A stretch of DNA of 64,000 nt from Micromonospora cathayae (GTDB lineage: Bacteria; Actinomycetota; Actinomycetes; Mycobacteriales; Micromonosporaceae): contig NZ_CP118615.1 of NCBI RefSeq assembly GCF_028993575.1, forward strand, positions 6,911,001 to 6,975,000, read 5' to 3'. A program made the translations under genes and the position numbers. Below are positions 45,651 to 53,807 of this stretch, one piece after another. How positions within the stretch are numbered: the first letter of the stretch is position 1; each line of letters starts with the position of its first letter. A model generated the notes under the pieces. That model was not told the DNA's origin. It saw only the letters and a list, made by a program, of their open reading frames with translations, and ran no database searches.

Positions 45651-48600
45651 ATGCGCAGACCGATCGGCCGCAGGGCCGCCACCCACCTCAGCCTTCTCGC
45701 CCTCGTCGGGGCGAGCCTGGTGGCGACGACGCCACCACAACCGGCTCCGGCACTCGCTGCCGCCACCACCACCCCCGCCTCCCCCAACGGCATCCAGTAC
45801 AAGGTCCTCGTCTTCACCAAGTCCTCCGGCGGCAACCACGCCGCCACCGCCGCCGGCGTGCAGGCCGTGCGGCAGCTCGGCAAGGACCGGCGGTTCACCG
45901 TCGAGGTCACCGACGACGCCCGCAAGTTCGACGAGGCGCACCTCAAGCAGTTCCGCGCGGTGGTCTTCCTGAACACCGCCGGTGACGTCCTCAACGACAC
46001 CCAGCAGGCCGCCTTCGAGCAGTACTACCGTGAGGGCGGTGGCTTCGTCGGCGTGCACTCGGCCATCGAGGCCGAACCCGAGTGGTCCTTCCTGACCGAC
46101 GTCCTCGGTACCCGCGCCACCGGGGCCGCCGAGGTCAGCCCGGCCACCATCACCGTCGCCGACCGGGTGCACCCGGCCTCGGAGGCCCTGCCGGAGCGCT
46201 GGCAGCACACCGACCGGTGGTACAACTTCGCGACCAACGTCCGTGGCGTCTCGCACGTGCTCGCCACGGTGGACGAGAAGACGTACACCGGTGGCACCAT
46301 GGGCTTCGACCACCCGGTCACCTGGTGCAAGGACTACCAGGGCGGCCGGTCCTTCTACACCGGGCTGGGCGCCACCGCGCAGAGCTTCCGCAGCGTGGAC
46401 ACCCAGGCCCACCTGGGCGGGGCGATCCAGTGGGCCGCCGGGGTGACCGACGGCGACTGCGGCGCGACCGTGTGGGCGAACTACCAGATGACCGTGGTCG
46501 GGGCGCAGCCCAACGTCAACGAGCCGATCGGGTTCGACGTGCTCCCGGACGGCCGGGTGATCCAGACCGACCGGCGCGGCGGCGTCCGCCTGCACGACGC
46601 GACGACCAACGAGACCACCGTGTTGGCCCAGATCCCGGTCTACACCCACAGCGAAGACGGGATGTACGGCCCGGCGATCGACAACGACTTCGCCAACAAC
46701 AAGTGGGTCTACCTGTACTACGCCCCACCGCTGGACACCCCCACCGGCGCGGCGCCGGTCACCAGCACCGACCCGAACGCGTGGGAACAGTGGAAGGGCT
46801 ACTTCCAGCTCTCCCGGTTCAAGTTCGTCGACGGGCCGAACCCGTCGCTGGACGTGAGCACCGAGCAGAAGATCATGCAGGTCCCGGTGGACCGGGGCGC
46901 CTGCTGCCACGTGGCCGGTGACATCGCCTTCGACTCGAAGAACAACCTCTGGCTGGTCACCGGCGACGACACCCCGTCCGGGGCGGGCGGCTCGGGCGGC
47001 TTCTCCCCGCACAACGACTCGGTCAGCGCCACCGGCGTCTACCAGCCGCCGTTCGCGGACGCCCGGCGTACCTCGTCGAACACCAACGACCTGCGGGGCA
47101 AGATCCTGCGGATCAGCGTCCAGCCGGACGGCAGCTACACCATCCCCTCCGGGAACATGTTCCCGGAGGCGCAGGACCCGGGTGACAAGACCCGCCCGGA
47201 AATCTACGCGATGGGCCTGCGGAACCCGTTCCGGATCACCCTCGACAAGAACGACGTCGCGTACATCACCGACTACTCCCCCGACTCCTCCACCGCCGCT
47301 GTCGGGCGGGGGCCGGCGGGCACCGGTCGGATGATGGTGGTCGACGCGCCGGCGAACTACGGCTGGCCGCTGTGTGTGCAGCCGAACCTGCCGTACATCG
47401 AAATGAACTGGACCACCAGCCCGATCTCGCCGGTCGCGCCGTTCGACTGCGCGGCACCGAAGAACACCTCGCGGCACAACACCGGTCTGACCGCCCTGCC
47501 GGCGGTGAAGAAGTCGGAGCTGTGGTACTCGTTCCAGGCGCCCACGCCGTGCCCGGAGTCGTACCTGTCGACGCCGACGCAGACCTGTCCGGTGCTCTTC
47601 CCGGAGCTGGGCACCGGCGGGGTCGGCCCGCACGGCGCGGCGAAGTACGACTACGACCCGAACCTGGCGTCGGAGACCAAGTTCCCCGAGTACTTCGACC
47701 AGTCGATCATCTTCGGCGAGTTCACCCGGGACACCCTGAAGGAGGTCCGGCTCGACGCCAACGGTGACATCCTGAAGATCAACAACCTGTTGAACTGCGG
47801 GCCGGCGCCCGCGACCCCGGCCCGGCCGTTCCTCTGCGACAACCCGATGGACATGCGCTGGGGCGCGGACGGCAACCTCTACCTGCTGACCTACGGCGAC
47901 GGCTTCTTCAACATCAACCCCGACGCGGCGATGCTGAAGTTCAGCTACGTCAAGGGTCTGCGCGCCCCCAACGCGGTGCTCAACGCCACCCCGACCAACG
48001 GACGCGCGCCGCTGACCGTCGCCTTCTCCAGCGAAGGGTCGAACGACCCCGACCCGGCCGACTCGATCTCGTTCGCCTGGGACTTCGACGGCAACGGCAC
48101 CACCGACTCGATCGACCCGAACCCGTCGTTCACCTACACCACCAACGGCGTCTACACGGCGCGGTTGACGGTGACCGACTCCAGCGGGAAGTCCTCGTCG
48201 GCCAACACCACCATCACCGTCGGCAACACCGCGCCGACCGTCACCGTCACCACCCCCGTCGAGGGCGGCTTCTTCGAGTGGGGCGACAACATCCCGTTCA
48301 CCGTCACCGTCACCGACCCGGAGGACGGGCCGGTCGACTGCTCCAAGGTCGAGGTCACCTTCGTCCTCGGGCACGACGAGCACGGCCACGGCGGGGCCAA
48401 CACCTTCGGATGCTCCGGCGTGCTGCCGACCGACCCGGACGACGCCTCACACGGCGGCTACATCTTCGGGGTCATCAGCGCGTCGTACACCGACAAGGGC
48501 GCCAACGGTCAGCCCGCGTTGACCACCGTGGACCAGCAGATCATCCAGGCCAAGTTGCAGCAGGTCGAGTTCGCCCGGGAGCAGTCCGGCACCACCGTCG

Positions 48601-48986
48601 GCAACACCGGTGACGTCGGCGGCGGGCAGCAGCGCGGCAGCCTCGACCCGGGTGACTGGATCGCCATTAACGGCACCGTGAACCTGACGAACATGCAGTC
48701 GGTCACGCTGCGTACCTCCGGCGGCAGCGCCGCCACCGCCGGTCAGCCCCGGTTCGGCGTCGAGTTCCGGCTCGACTCCCCCACCGGCCCGCTGCTGACC
48801 ACCGCCACGGTCAACGCGACCACCGGCAACACCGCCTTCACCAGCACCACCGTCCCGTTCACCGACCCGGGTGGCAGCCGCCGGCTCTACCTGGTCTTCA
48901 CCACCGTCCCCGGTGGTCCGACCAGCGGTTTCGGCAACCTCAACTGGGTCCAGTTCACCGGCCAGGGCATCGGCGTCACGCCCTGA
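45651..48986 (+). CDS. Secreted ThuA-PQQ sugar dehydrogenase fusion with PKD and CBM domains
   Basis: A 1,111-residue exported protein. The signal peptide (about 1-37, ending PALA) is followed by a ThuA domain (about 48-265; FVGVHSAIEAEPEW, DHPVTWCKDY). Next is a glucose/sorbosone dehydrogenase propeller (about 285-765; PVYTHSEDGMYGPAIDNDF, NDLRGKILRI, RPEIYAMGLRNPFRI), then a PKD domain (about 770-860; GRAPLTVAFSSEGSNDPD) and a carbohydrate-binding-like C-terminal part. GAGG lies 6 nt before ATG. It is upstream of a Tat-exported sugar isomerase/epimerase gene. It probably oxidises sugars at the cell surface. The same two enzyme domains are encoded as separate genes in the tandem pairs at 51.6-62.1 kb, so the fusion supports a shared pathway. 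Confidence 0.85.
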   Translation: MRRPIGRRAATHLSLLALVGASLVATTPPQPAPALAAATTTPASPNGIQYKVLVFTKSSGGNHAATAAGVQAVRQLGKDRRFTVEVTDDARKFDEAHLKQFRAVVFLNTAGDVLNDTQQAAFEQYYREGGGFVGVHSAIEAEPEWSFLTDVLGTRATGAAEVSPATITVADRVHPASEALPERWQHTDRWYNFATNVRGVSHVLATVDEKTYTGGTMGFDHPVTWCKDYQGGRSFYTGLGATAQSFRSVDTQAHLGGAIQWAAGVTDGDCGATVWANYQMTVVGAQPNVNEPIGFDVLPDGRVIQTDRRGGVRLHDATTNETTVLAQIPVYTHSEDGMYGPAIDNDFANNKWVYLYYAPPLDTPTGAAPVTSTDPNAWEQWKGYFQLSRFKFVDGPNPSLDVSTEQKIMQVPVDRGACCHVAGDIAFDSKNNLWLVTGDDTPSGAGGSGGFSPHNDSVSATGVYQPPFADARRTSSNTNDLRGKILRISVQPDGSYTIPSGNMFPEAQDPGDKTRPEIYAMGLRNPFRITLDKNDVAYITDYSPDSSTAAVGRGPAGTGRMMVVDAPANYGWPLCVQPNLPYIEMNWTTSPISPVAPFDCAAPKNTSRHNTGLTALPAVKKSELWYSFQAPTPCPESYLSTPTQTCPVLFPELGTGGVGPHGAAKYDYDPNLASETKFPEYFDQSIIFGEFTRDTLKEVRLDANGDILKINNLLNCGPAPATPARPFLCDNPMDMRWGADGNLYLLTYGDGFFNINPDAAMLKFSYVKGLRAPNAVLNATPTNGRAPLTVAFSSEGSNDPDPADSISFAWDFDGNGTTDSIDPNPSFTYTTNGVYTARLTVTDSSGKSSSANTTITVGNTAPTVTVTTPVEGGFFEWGDNIPFTVTVTDPEDGPVDCSKVEVTFVLGHDEHGHGGANTFGCSGVLPTDPDDASHGGYIFGVISASYTDKGANGQPALTTVDQQIIQAKLQQVEFAREQSGTTVGNTGDVGGGQQRGSLDPGDWIAINGTVNLTNMQSVTLRTSGGSAATAGQPRFGVEFRLDSPTGPLLTTATVNATTGNTAFTSTTVPFTDPGGSRRLYLVFTTVPGGPTSGFGNLNWVQFTGQGIGVTP

Positions 48987-48993
48987 CCTCCGA

Positions 48994-49030
48994 CCGGGGG
49001 TGGGATCGACTGCGGCGGTCCCACCCCCGG
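48994..49030 (+). terminator. Hairpin between the fusion gene and the isomerase gene
   Basis: CCGGGGGTGGGA pairs perfectly with TCCCACCCCCGG over a 13-nt loop, 8 nt after the stop of the preceding gene and 76 nt before the next ATG. It may attenuate rather than fully end transcription. Confidence 0.55.
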
Positions 49031-49105
49031 CAACCACCACCAACCGGCAGGCCCACCACGTCCGTCCGGGCCGCCACCACCCCATCAAGGAAGGCAGCAC
49101 CTGAC

Positions 49106-50176
49106 ATGAGCGACAACCAGCAGGGCATGAGCCGCCGTCGGCTGCTCGGCACCGCCGCCGGTGTGGCCGGCGCGGCGGCCCTCGGCGCCACCGGGATCTC
49201 CGGCACCGCCAGCGCCGCCAACGGCGTCCTGGTCCCGCCCGGCAAGCGCGGCATCATCCTCTACAGCGTCCGGGACCGGATCTCCGCCGTCCCGGACGAC
49301 AGCGGCGTCCCGTACGGCTTCGAGCGGGTGCTGGGCCGGCTGGCCGAGATCGGCTACAAGGAGATCGAGTTCGCCGGCTACAACCAGAACACCTCGATCC
49401 TGGGCCGGCAGATCACCGCCGCCGAGATCCGCAAGATCCTGGACGACAACGGGCTGCGGGCCAACGGCAGCCACGCCTCCGTCCCGAGCACCATCACCCC
49501 GACCACCCTCGCCGCGTTCGAGGCGCAGCTCGACATCGCCGCGACCCTCGGGATGAACTACATCGGCACCGGCTCGGACCCGACCAACAGCAACTACAAG
49601 GCCGACTGGGACGCCGCCGCCGAGCGGTGGAACATCCTGGGCGAGCTGGCCGCCAGCCGCGGCCTCAAGCTCTACACCCACAACCACGACGCCGCGTACA
49701 ACTTCCTGCTGGACAGCGGCCCGCTGGACGCCCTGGGTCGGCCGACCCGCTCGTCCGGCATCCGGAAGCTGGAGTACTTCTTCGAGCAGACCAACCCGGA
49801 GCACGTCTTCTTCGAGCTGGACATCTACTGGGCGCACGTGGCCCAGCACCGGTGGCACACCTACACCGACCCGGACGGTGTGGCCCAGACCAACATCTTC
49901 GACCCGCTGGCCATGGTGCGGGCCCGGACCATGCGGTTCCCGCTGTTCCACGCCAAGGACGGCAAGCGCAACCCCAACGTCACCAACGGGTACGAGTTCG
50001 CGCCGCTCGGCCAGGGTGACATCGACTACGGCAACTTCTTCGCCAACATGGGCGCGAAGGGATACCACAACCCGATGTGGGAGCAGGACAACGCGCCGGG
50101 CGGCACCGCCGACCCGGGCCGGTCGCTGCGCTACGCCGAGATCAGCTACCAGCACATGTCGAAGCTGCGCGGCTGA
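49106..50176 (+). CDS. Tat-exported sugar phosphate isomerase/epimerase-like TIM-barrel protein
   Basis: A 356-residue protein. The twin-arginine signal SRRRLLGTAAGVAGAAALG (residues 9-27) is followed by the isomerase fold: LAEIGYKEIEFAGYNQ, LGMNYIGTG, LKLYTHNHDAAYN, VFFELDIYWAHVAQ, FPLFHAKD. Candidate metal ligands are the Glu, His and Asp in these strands. Proteins of this type can act on 3-keto sugars in bacterial trehalose and glycoside breakdown, which suits the neighbouring ThuA and dehydrogenase genes. It is probably co-transcribed with the upstream fusion gene. Confidence 0.82.
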   Translation: MSDNQQGMSRRRLLGTAAGVAGAAALGATGISGTASAANGVLVPPGKRGIILYSVRDRISAVPDDSGVPYGFERVLGRLAEIGYKEIEFAGYNQNTSILGRQITAAEIRKILDDNGLRANGSHASVPSTITPTTLAAFEAQLDIAATLGMNYIGTGSDPTNSNYKADWDAAAERWNILGELAASRGLKLYTHNHDAAYNFLLDSGPLDALGRPTRSSGIRKLEYFFEQTNPEHVFFELDIYWAHVAQHRWHTYTDPDGVAQTNIFDPLAMVRARTMRFPLFHAKDGKRNPNVTNGYEFAPLGQGDIDYGNFFANMGAKGYHNPMWEQDNAPGGTADPGRSLRYAEISYQHMSKLRG

Positions 50177-50189
50177 GAACCGAACGGCC

Positions 50190-50225
50190 CGGGGCCGGGT
50201 CCGGATGATTCCGGACCCGGCCCCG
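50190..50225. terminator. Bidirectional hairpin terminator
   Basis: A perfect 16-bp stem (CGGGGCCGGGTCCGGA and its complement) with a TGAT loop lies between two converging genes (ending at 50176 and 50283). Confidence 0.75.
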
Positions 50226-50282
50226 GCCGGTTGTGCGGCGGGGCCGTTCCGGTACGCCCGGACCCAGCCCCGCCGAGCGTTC

Positions 50283-51290
50283 TCAGTCCTTGCTGCTGAA
50301 CGCGGCGTCGAAGGCCGCCGACGGGGCGTCGAAGGCGAGCCGGCGGACGAACTGGAGCGCCTCGGGCGCGCCGACCAGCCGGTCCATTCCGGCGTCCTCC
50401 CACTCGATCGAGATCGGCCCGTCGTAGCCGATCGCGTTCAACGCCCGGAAGCAGTCCTCCCACGGCACGTCACCGTGGCCGGTGGAGACGAAGTCCCAGC
50501 CGCGCCGCAGGTCCGCCCAGGGCAGGTGGGACGCGAGCCGGCCCCGCCGCCCGTCACCGGTACGCACCTTCGCGTCCTTGCAGTCGACGTGGTAGATCCG
50601 GTCGGCGAAGTCGAAGATGAAGTTCACCGGGTCCAGCTCCTGCCAGACGAAGTGCGACGGGTCCCAGTTCAGGCCGAACGCCGGCCGGTGCCCGATCGCC
50701 TCCAGGGTCCGCTTGGTGGTCCAGTAGTCGTAGGCGATCTCACTGGGGTGTACCTCGTGGGCGAAGCGCACACCCACCTCGTCGAAGACGTCGAGGATCG
50801 GGTTCCACCGGTCGGCGAAGTCCTGGTAGCCGCGCTCGATCATGGCCGGCGGCACCGGCGGGAACATCGCCAGGGTGTGCCAGATCGACGAGCCGGTGAA
50901 CCCGACGACGGTGTTCACGCCGAGCTTCGCGGCGGCCCGCGCGGTGTCCTTGATCTCCTCGGCGGCCCGCTGGCGGACCCCCTCGGGCTCCCCGTCGCCC
51001 CAGATCCGGGCCGGCAGGATGTCCTGGTGGCGCTCGTCGATCGGGTGGTCGCAGACCGCCTGGCCGACCAGGTGGTTGGAGATCGTGAAGACCTGGAGGT
51101 TGTACTTGGCCAGCGTCTCCTTCTTGCGCTCGACGTACGAGTCGTCGGCGAGCGCCTTGTCGACCTCGAAGTGGTCGCCCCAGCAGGCGATCTCCAGCCC
51201 GTCGTAGCCCCACTCCGAGGCCAGCCGGCAGACCTCCTCGAACGGCAGATCGGCCCACTGGCCGGTGAAGAGCGTGATCGGTCGCGCCAT
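50283..51290 (-). CDS. Cytoplasmic sugar phosphate isomerase/epimerase
   Basis: A 335-residue TIM-barrel protein without a signal peptide. Motifs in order: [78 protein letters not shown], and WEDAGMDR. The metal ligands are probably the Glu in HEVHP, Asp in NWDPSHF, His/Asp in YHVDCKD and the Glu in IEWEDAG. The frame is open up to 51551, but the upstream part lacks coding character and ATG at 51290 has AAGGA before it. It is transcribed convergently with the Tat-exported isomerase, downstream of the duplicated sugar-oxidation genes, and may process imported keto-sugar products. Confidence 0.86.
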   Translation of the reverse strand: MARPITLFTGQWADLPFEEVCRLASEWGYDGLEIACWGDHFEVDKALADDSYVERKKETLAKYNLQVFTISNHLVGQAVCDHPIDERHQDILPARIWGDGEPEGVRQRAAEEIKDTARAAAKLGVNTVVGFTGSSIWHTLAMFPPVPPAMIERGYQDFADRWNPILDVFDEVGVRFAHEVHPSEIAYDYWTTKRTLEAIGHRPAFGLNWDPSHFVWQELDPVNFIFDFADRIYHVDCKDAKVRTGDGRRGRLASHLPWADLRRGWDFVSTGHGDVPWEDCFRALNAIGYDGPISIEWEDAGMDRLVGAPEALQFVRRLAFDAPSAAFDAAFSSKD

Positions 51291-51558
51291 GGTCCTTCTT
51301 CTCCCCTGATCTGGACGGGGGATTCCGGTGGGTGCGGGACCGGGGCGAGGGTGACCGGCCCCGGGACACGGGGCCAGGCCGCTGCGGTGGGCCGGCGGGC
51401 GCGTACGCACCTGGAACCCAGCGGGTTGCGCCTCCCGCCGGGTCACCGGCCGCCGACGACGGCTGCCGCTGCCCACTCTAGGACCGTCGCCGCCGCGGGG
51501 GAAGGCCCGATCCGGGGACTCTCCCGCCGGGCCGGGCGACGCGGCCGTCATGACGGCC
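51291..51558 (-). other. Spacer upstream of the isomerase gene
   Basis: About 270 bp with no coding signal. It should hold the promoter of the isomerase gene at 50283-51290. I see no clear operator. Confidence 0.4.
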
Positions 51559-51598
51559 GGAGCCCCCGCTGCCGGTCCGGGCCGGCAGCGGGGGCTCC
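51559..51598 (-). terminator. Strong hairpin after the first ThuA-DUF1080 gene
   Basis: A perfect 17-bp stem (GGAGCCCCCGCTGCCGG and its complement) with a 6-nt loop, 17 nt past the stop codon at 51615. No T-run. Confidence 0.75.
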
Positions 51599-51614
51599 GT
51601 CTTCACCTACCGGG

Positions 51615-53735
51615 TCAGGGCAGGGTCCACTTCTGGTTCGCGCCGCCGTGGCAGGACCACAGGTGGACCGCCTGACCGTCGGTGGCGCTGTTGTTGGAGA
51701 CGTCCAGGCACTTGCCGGTCGCCGGGTTACGCAGCGAGCCGTCCGCCTGGGCGGACCAGTTCTGCGGGCCGCCGCCGCTGCAGGTCCAGAGCTGGATCTT
51801 CGTGCCGTCGGCCGACGCGCCGGCGTTGACGTCCAGGCACTTGTTCAGCGCCTTGATCGGGCCGTTCGGCGTCACCGTCCACTGCTGGCCGGTCGCACCG
51901 TTGCAGGTGAAGATCTGGATCTGCGTGCCGTCCGTCGACGAGCCGTTCCGCACGTCCAGGCACTTGCCGCCCAGCCCGACGATCCGTCCCCCGGTGCCGG
52001 GGTCGGGGTTGGTGCCGGAGCGGACGAGGGTGAACTCGTCGATGTCGAACAGGCTGCCGCCGGAGCCGGTGAACGTCAGGTACAGGTTCTGGCTGCCGGA
52101 CGGGACCCCGGACAGGTTGGCGGTGACCGTGGTGAAGCTGTCCCAGCTGCCGGTGACGGGCACCGCGACCTGGCCGAGCACGGTGCCGGTGGGCGAGCCG
52201 GTACGGACCTGGATGGTGCCGCCGGCCCCGGCGGAGGCGGTCCGGGCGCGCAGCGCGGTGACCCCGGTCAGGTTGACCGACTGGTACGCGGTCCAGTCGC
52301 CCGGATCGATGTAGCCGACGGCCTGTCCGCCGTTGGCGGAGGACTTGGAGACCTTGGTGACCCCGCTGGCCGAGGTGTACGCCTCGGCCTGGACGACGGT
52401 GTTGCCGCCCGGCGGCGGGGTGGTGCCCAGTTCCTTGATCCGGATGTTGCGGAACGAGACGTCGTCACCGGTGCCGTGGTTCTGGATGCCGATGTGGCCG
52501 GCCAGCCCTCGGGCCGGGTCGGTGTTGGTGAAGTCGTTGATCTTCGTACCGTTGAGGAAGACCTGGAGGCGTTCCCCCTCGACCAGCAGTTCGTAGCTGT
52601 TCCACTCGCCCGGTGGGTTCAGTGCGGCGTCCCGGGCGGCGATGTCGGCGGACTTCACCCCGTAGATCGCGCCGGTGGTCCGGTCGGCCGCGTCGGTGGC
52701 GTCGATCTGGACCTCGTAGCCGCTCGCCAGGGCCCCGTCCGGGCTGCTGCCGGCCGGGAAGCCGAGGACCACGCCGGAGTTGTCGTCGCCGGGCATCCGC
52801 CAGTCCAGCTTCAGCGAGTAGCTGGCGAACTCCTTGGCGCTGTACCAGAGCATTCCCATGCCACCCACGGAGGTGAGGGTGGCGTCGCTGTTGGTGAAGC
52901 TGCCCGGCCCGGCCTGGGTCCAGCCGGTGGTGGAGCCGTTGTAGAGGGCGGTGTAGCCGGTCTCCGGACGGCAGTCCGCCTTGGCCCGACCGGACGCGTA
53001 CCGGATGCCGCCGAGCAGGTGCGACCGGAACGCCGCCTCCGAGTACGACGCCTGGGTGTGGCCCAGGCCGGTGTAGAACGACCGACCGGAGTTGACCGTC
53101 TTGCACCAGGAGATCGGATGGTCACCACCCATCGACCCGCCCGAGTACGACGACTCGTCCAGGGCGGCGAGGACCCGGGCCGAGGACCGGGGGTTGGCCC
53201 GGAAGTTGTACCACTCGTCGGTGCGGGTCCAGTTGGACGACAGGTGGCCGGTGGCCGGGTGGGCCCGGTTCTCGACCTTGATGGTGGCCTGCTGGATGGC
53301 CGGGTGGGAGGAGAAGTAGCCGCCCACCAGGTTGCCGTAGTAGGACCAGTCGTACTCGGTGTCGGACGCCGAGTGGACGCCGACGTAGCCGCCGCCGCCG
53401 TTGACGTACGACTCGAAGGCGGTCTGCTGGCTGGCGTCCAGGACGTCACCGGTGGTGTTGAGGAAGATCACCGCCTCGTACTGGGCCAGGTTCGCCGTGG
53501 TGAACCGGGACGCGTCCTCGGTCGCGGTGACGGTGAAGTTGTTCGCCGTGCCGAGTTCCCGGATCGCCTGGATGCCCACGGCGATCGAATCGTGCCGGAA
53601 CCCGGCGGTCTTCGAGAACACCAGCACGTCGTACGGAGCGTCCGCCGCACTGGCCGGGGTGGCAGGGGTGGTGCAGGCGAGCACCGCGGCGGCGGCGGTG
53701 ACCGCGCCGAGGGCGGATCGGAGGAGTCTGCGCAT
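51615..53735 (-). CDS. Secreted ThuA-DUF1080-CBM-ricin lectin protein (pair A)
   Basis: A 706-residue exported protein. The signal peptide ends about residue 30 (ASA). A ThuA domain follows (about 34-265; GYVGVHSASDTEYDWSYYG, DHPISWCKTVNSGRSFYTGLGHT), then DUF1080, the 3-keto-disaccharide hydrolase fold (about 270-445; GYTALYNGSTTGWTQ, GEWNSYELLVEG). A CBM6-type domain (about 455-575; VQAEAY...GYIDPGDWTAYQ) and a ricin B lectin trefoil with three QxW-type repeats (about 585-706) complete it. The domains suit cleavage of oxidised sugars while bound to polysaccharide. GGGAG lies 6 nt before ATG. It is the second gene of a pair with the dehydrogenase upstream and has a near-identical duplicate at 57036-59156. 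Confidence 0.87.
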   Translation of the reverse strand: MRRLLRSALGAVTAAAAVLACTTPATPASAADAPYDVLVFSKTAGFRHDSIAVGIQAIRELGTANNFTVTATEDASRFTTANLAQYEAVIFLNTTGDVLDASQQTAFESYVNGGGGYVGVHSASDTEYDWSYYGNLVGGYFSSHPAIQQATIKVENRAHPATGHLSSNWTRTDEWYNFRANPRSSARVLAALDESSYSGGSMGGDHPISWCKTVNSGRSFYTGLGHTQASYSEAAFRSHLLGGIRYASGRAKADCRPETGYTALYNGSTTGWTQAGPGSFTNSDATLTSVGGMGMLWYSAKEFASYSLKLDWRMPGDDNSGVVLGFPAGSSPDGALASGYEVQIDATDAADRTTGAIYGVKSADIAARDAALNPPGEWNSYELLVEGERLQVFLNGTKINDFTNTDPARGLAGHIGIQNHGTGDDVSFRNIRIKELGTTPPPGGNTVVQAEAYTSASGVTKVSKSSANGGQAVGYIDPGDWTAYQSVNLTGVTALRARTASAGAGGTIQVRTGSPTGTVLGQVAVPVTGSWDSFTTVTANLSGVPSGSQNLYLTFTGSGGSLFDIDEFTLVRSGTNPDPGTGGRIVGLGGKCLDVRNGSSTDGTQIQIFTCNGATGQQWTVTPNGPIKALNKCLDVNAGASADGTKIQLWTCSGGGPQNWSAQADGSLRNPATGKCLDVSNNSATDGQAVHLWSCHGGANQKWTLP

Positions 53736-53760
53736 GTCGCTCTCCCAACGGAGGGTCAGG

Positions 53761-53797
53761 CGGGGTCCTCACCGGTGATTATCCGGCAGGGACCCCG
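53761..53797 (-). terminator. Weak hairpin between pair-A genes
   Basis: CGGGGTCC pairs with GGACCCCG over a 21-nt loop in the 72-nt gap between the dehydrogenase stop (53808) and the ThuA start (53735). It may only reduce read-through. Confidence 0.35.
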
Positions 53798-53807
53798 TCC
53801 TTGCTGG

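Noticed and set aside
45561..48389. Long minus-strand open frame opposite the ThuA-dehydrogenase fusion
   Set aside because: The real gene is on the plus strand with signal peptide and known domains; the minus frame has no domain and skewed composition.
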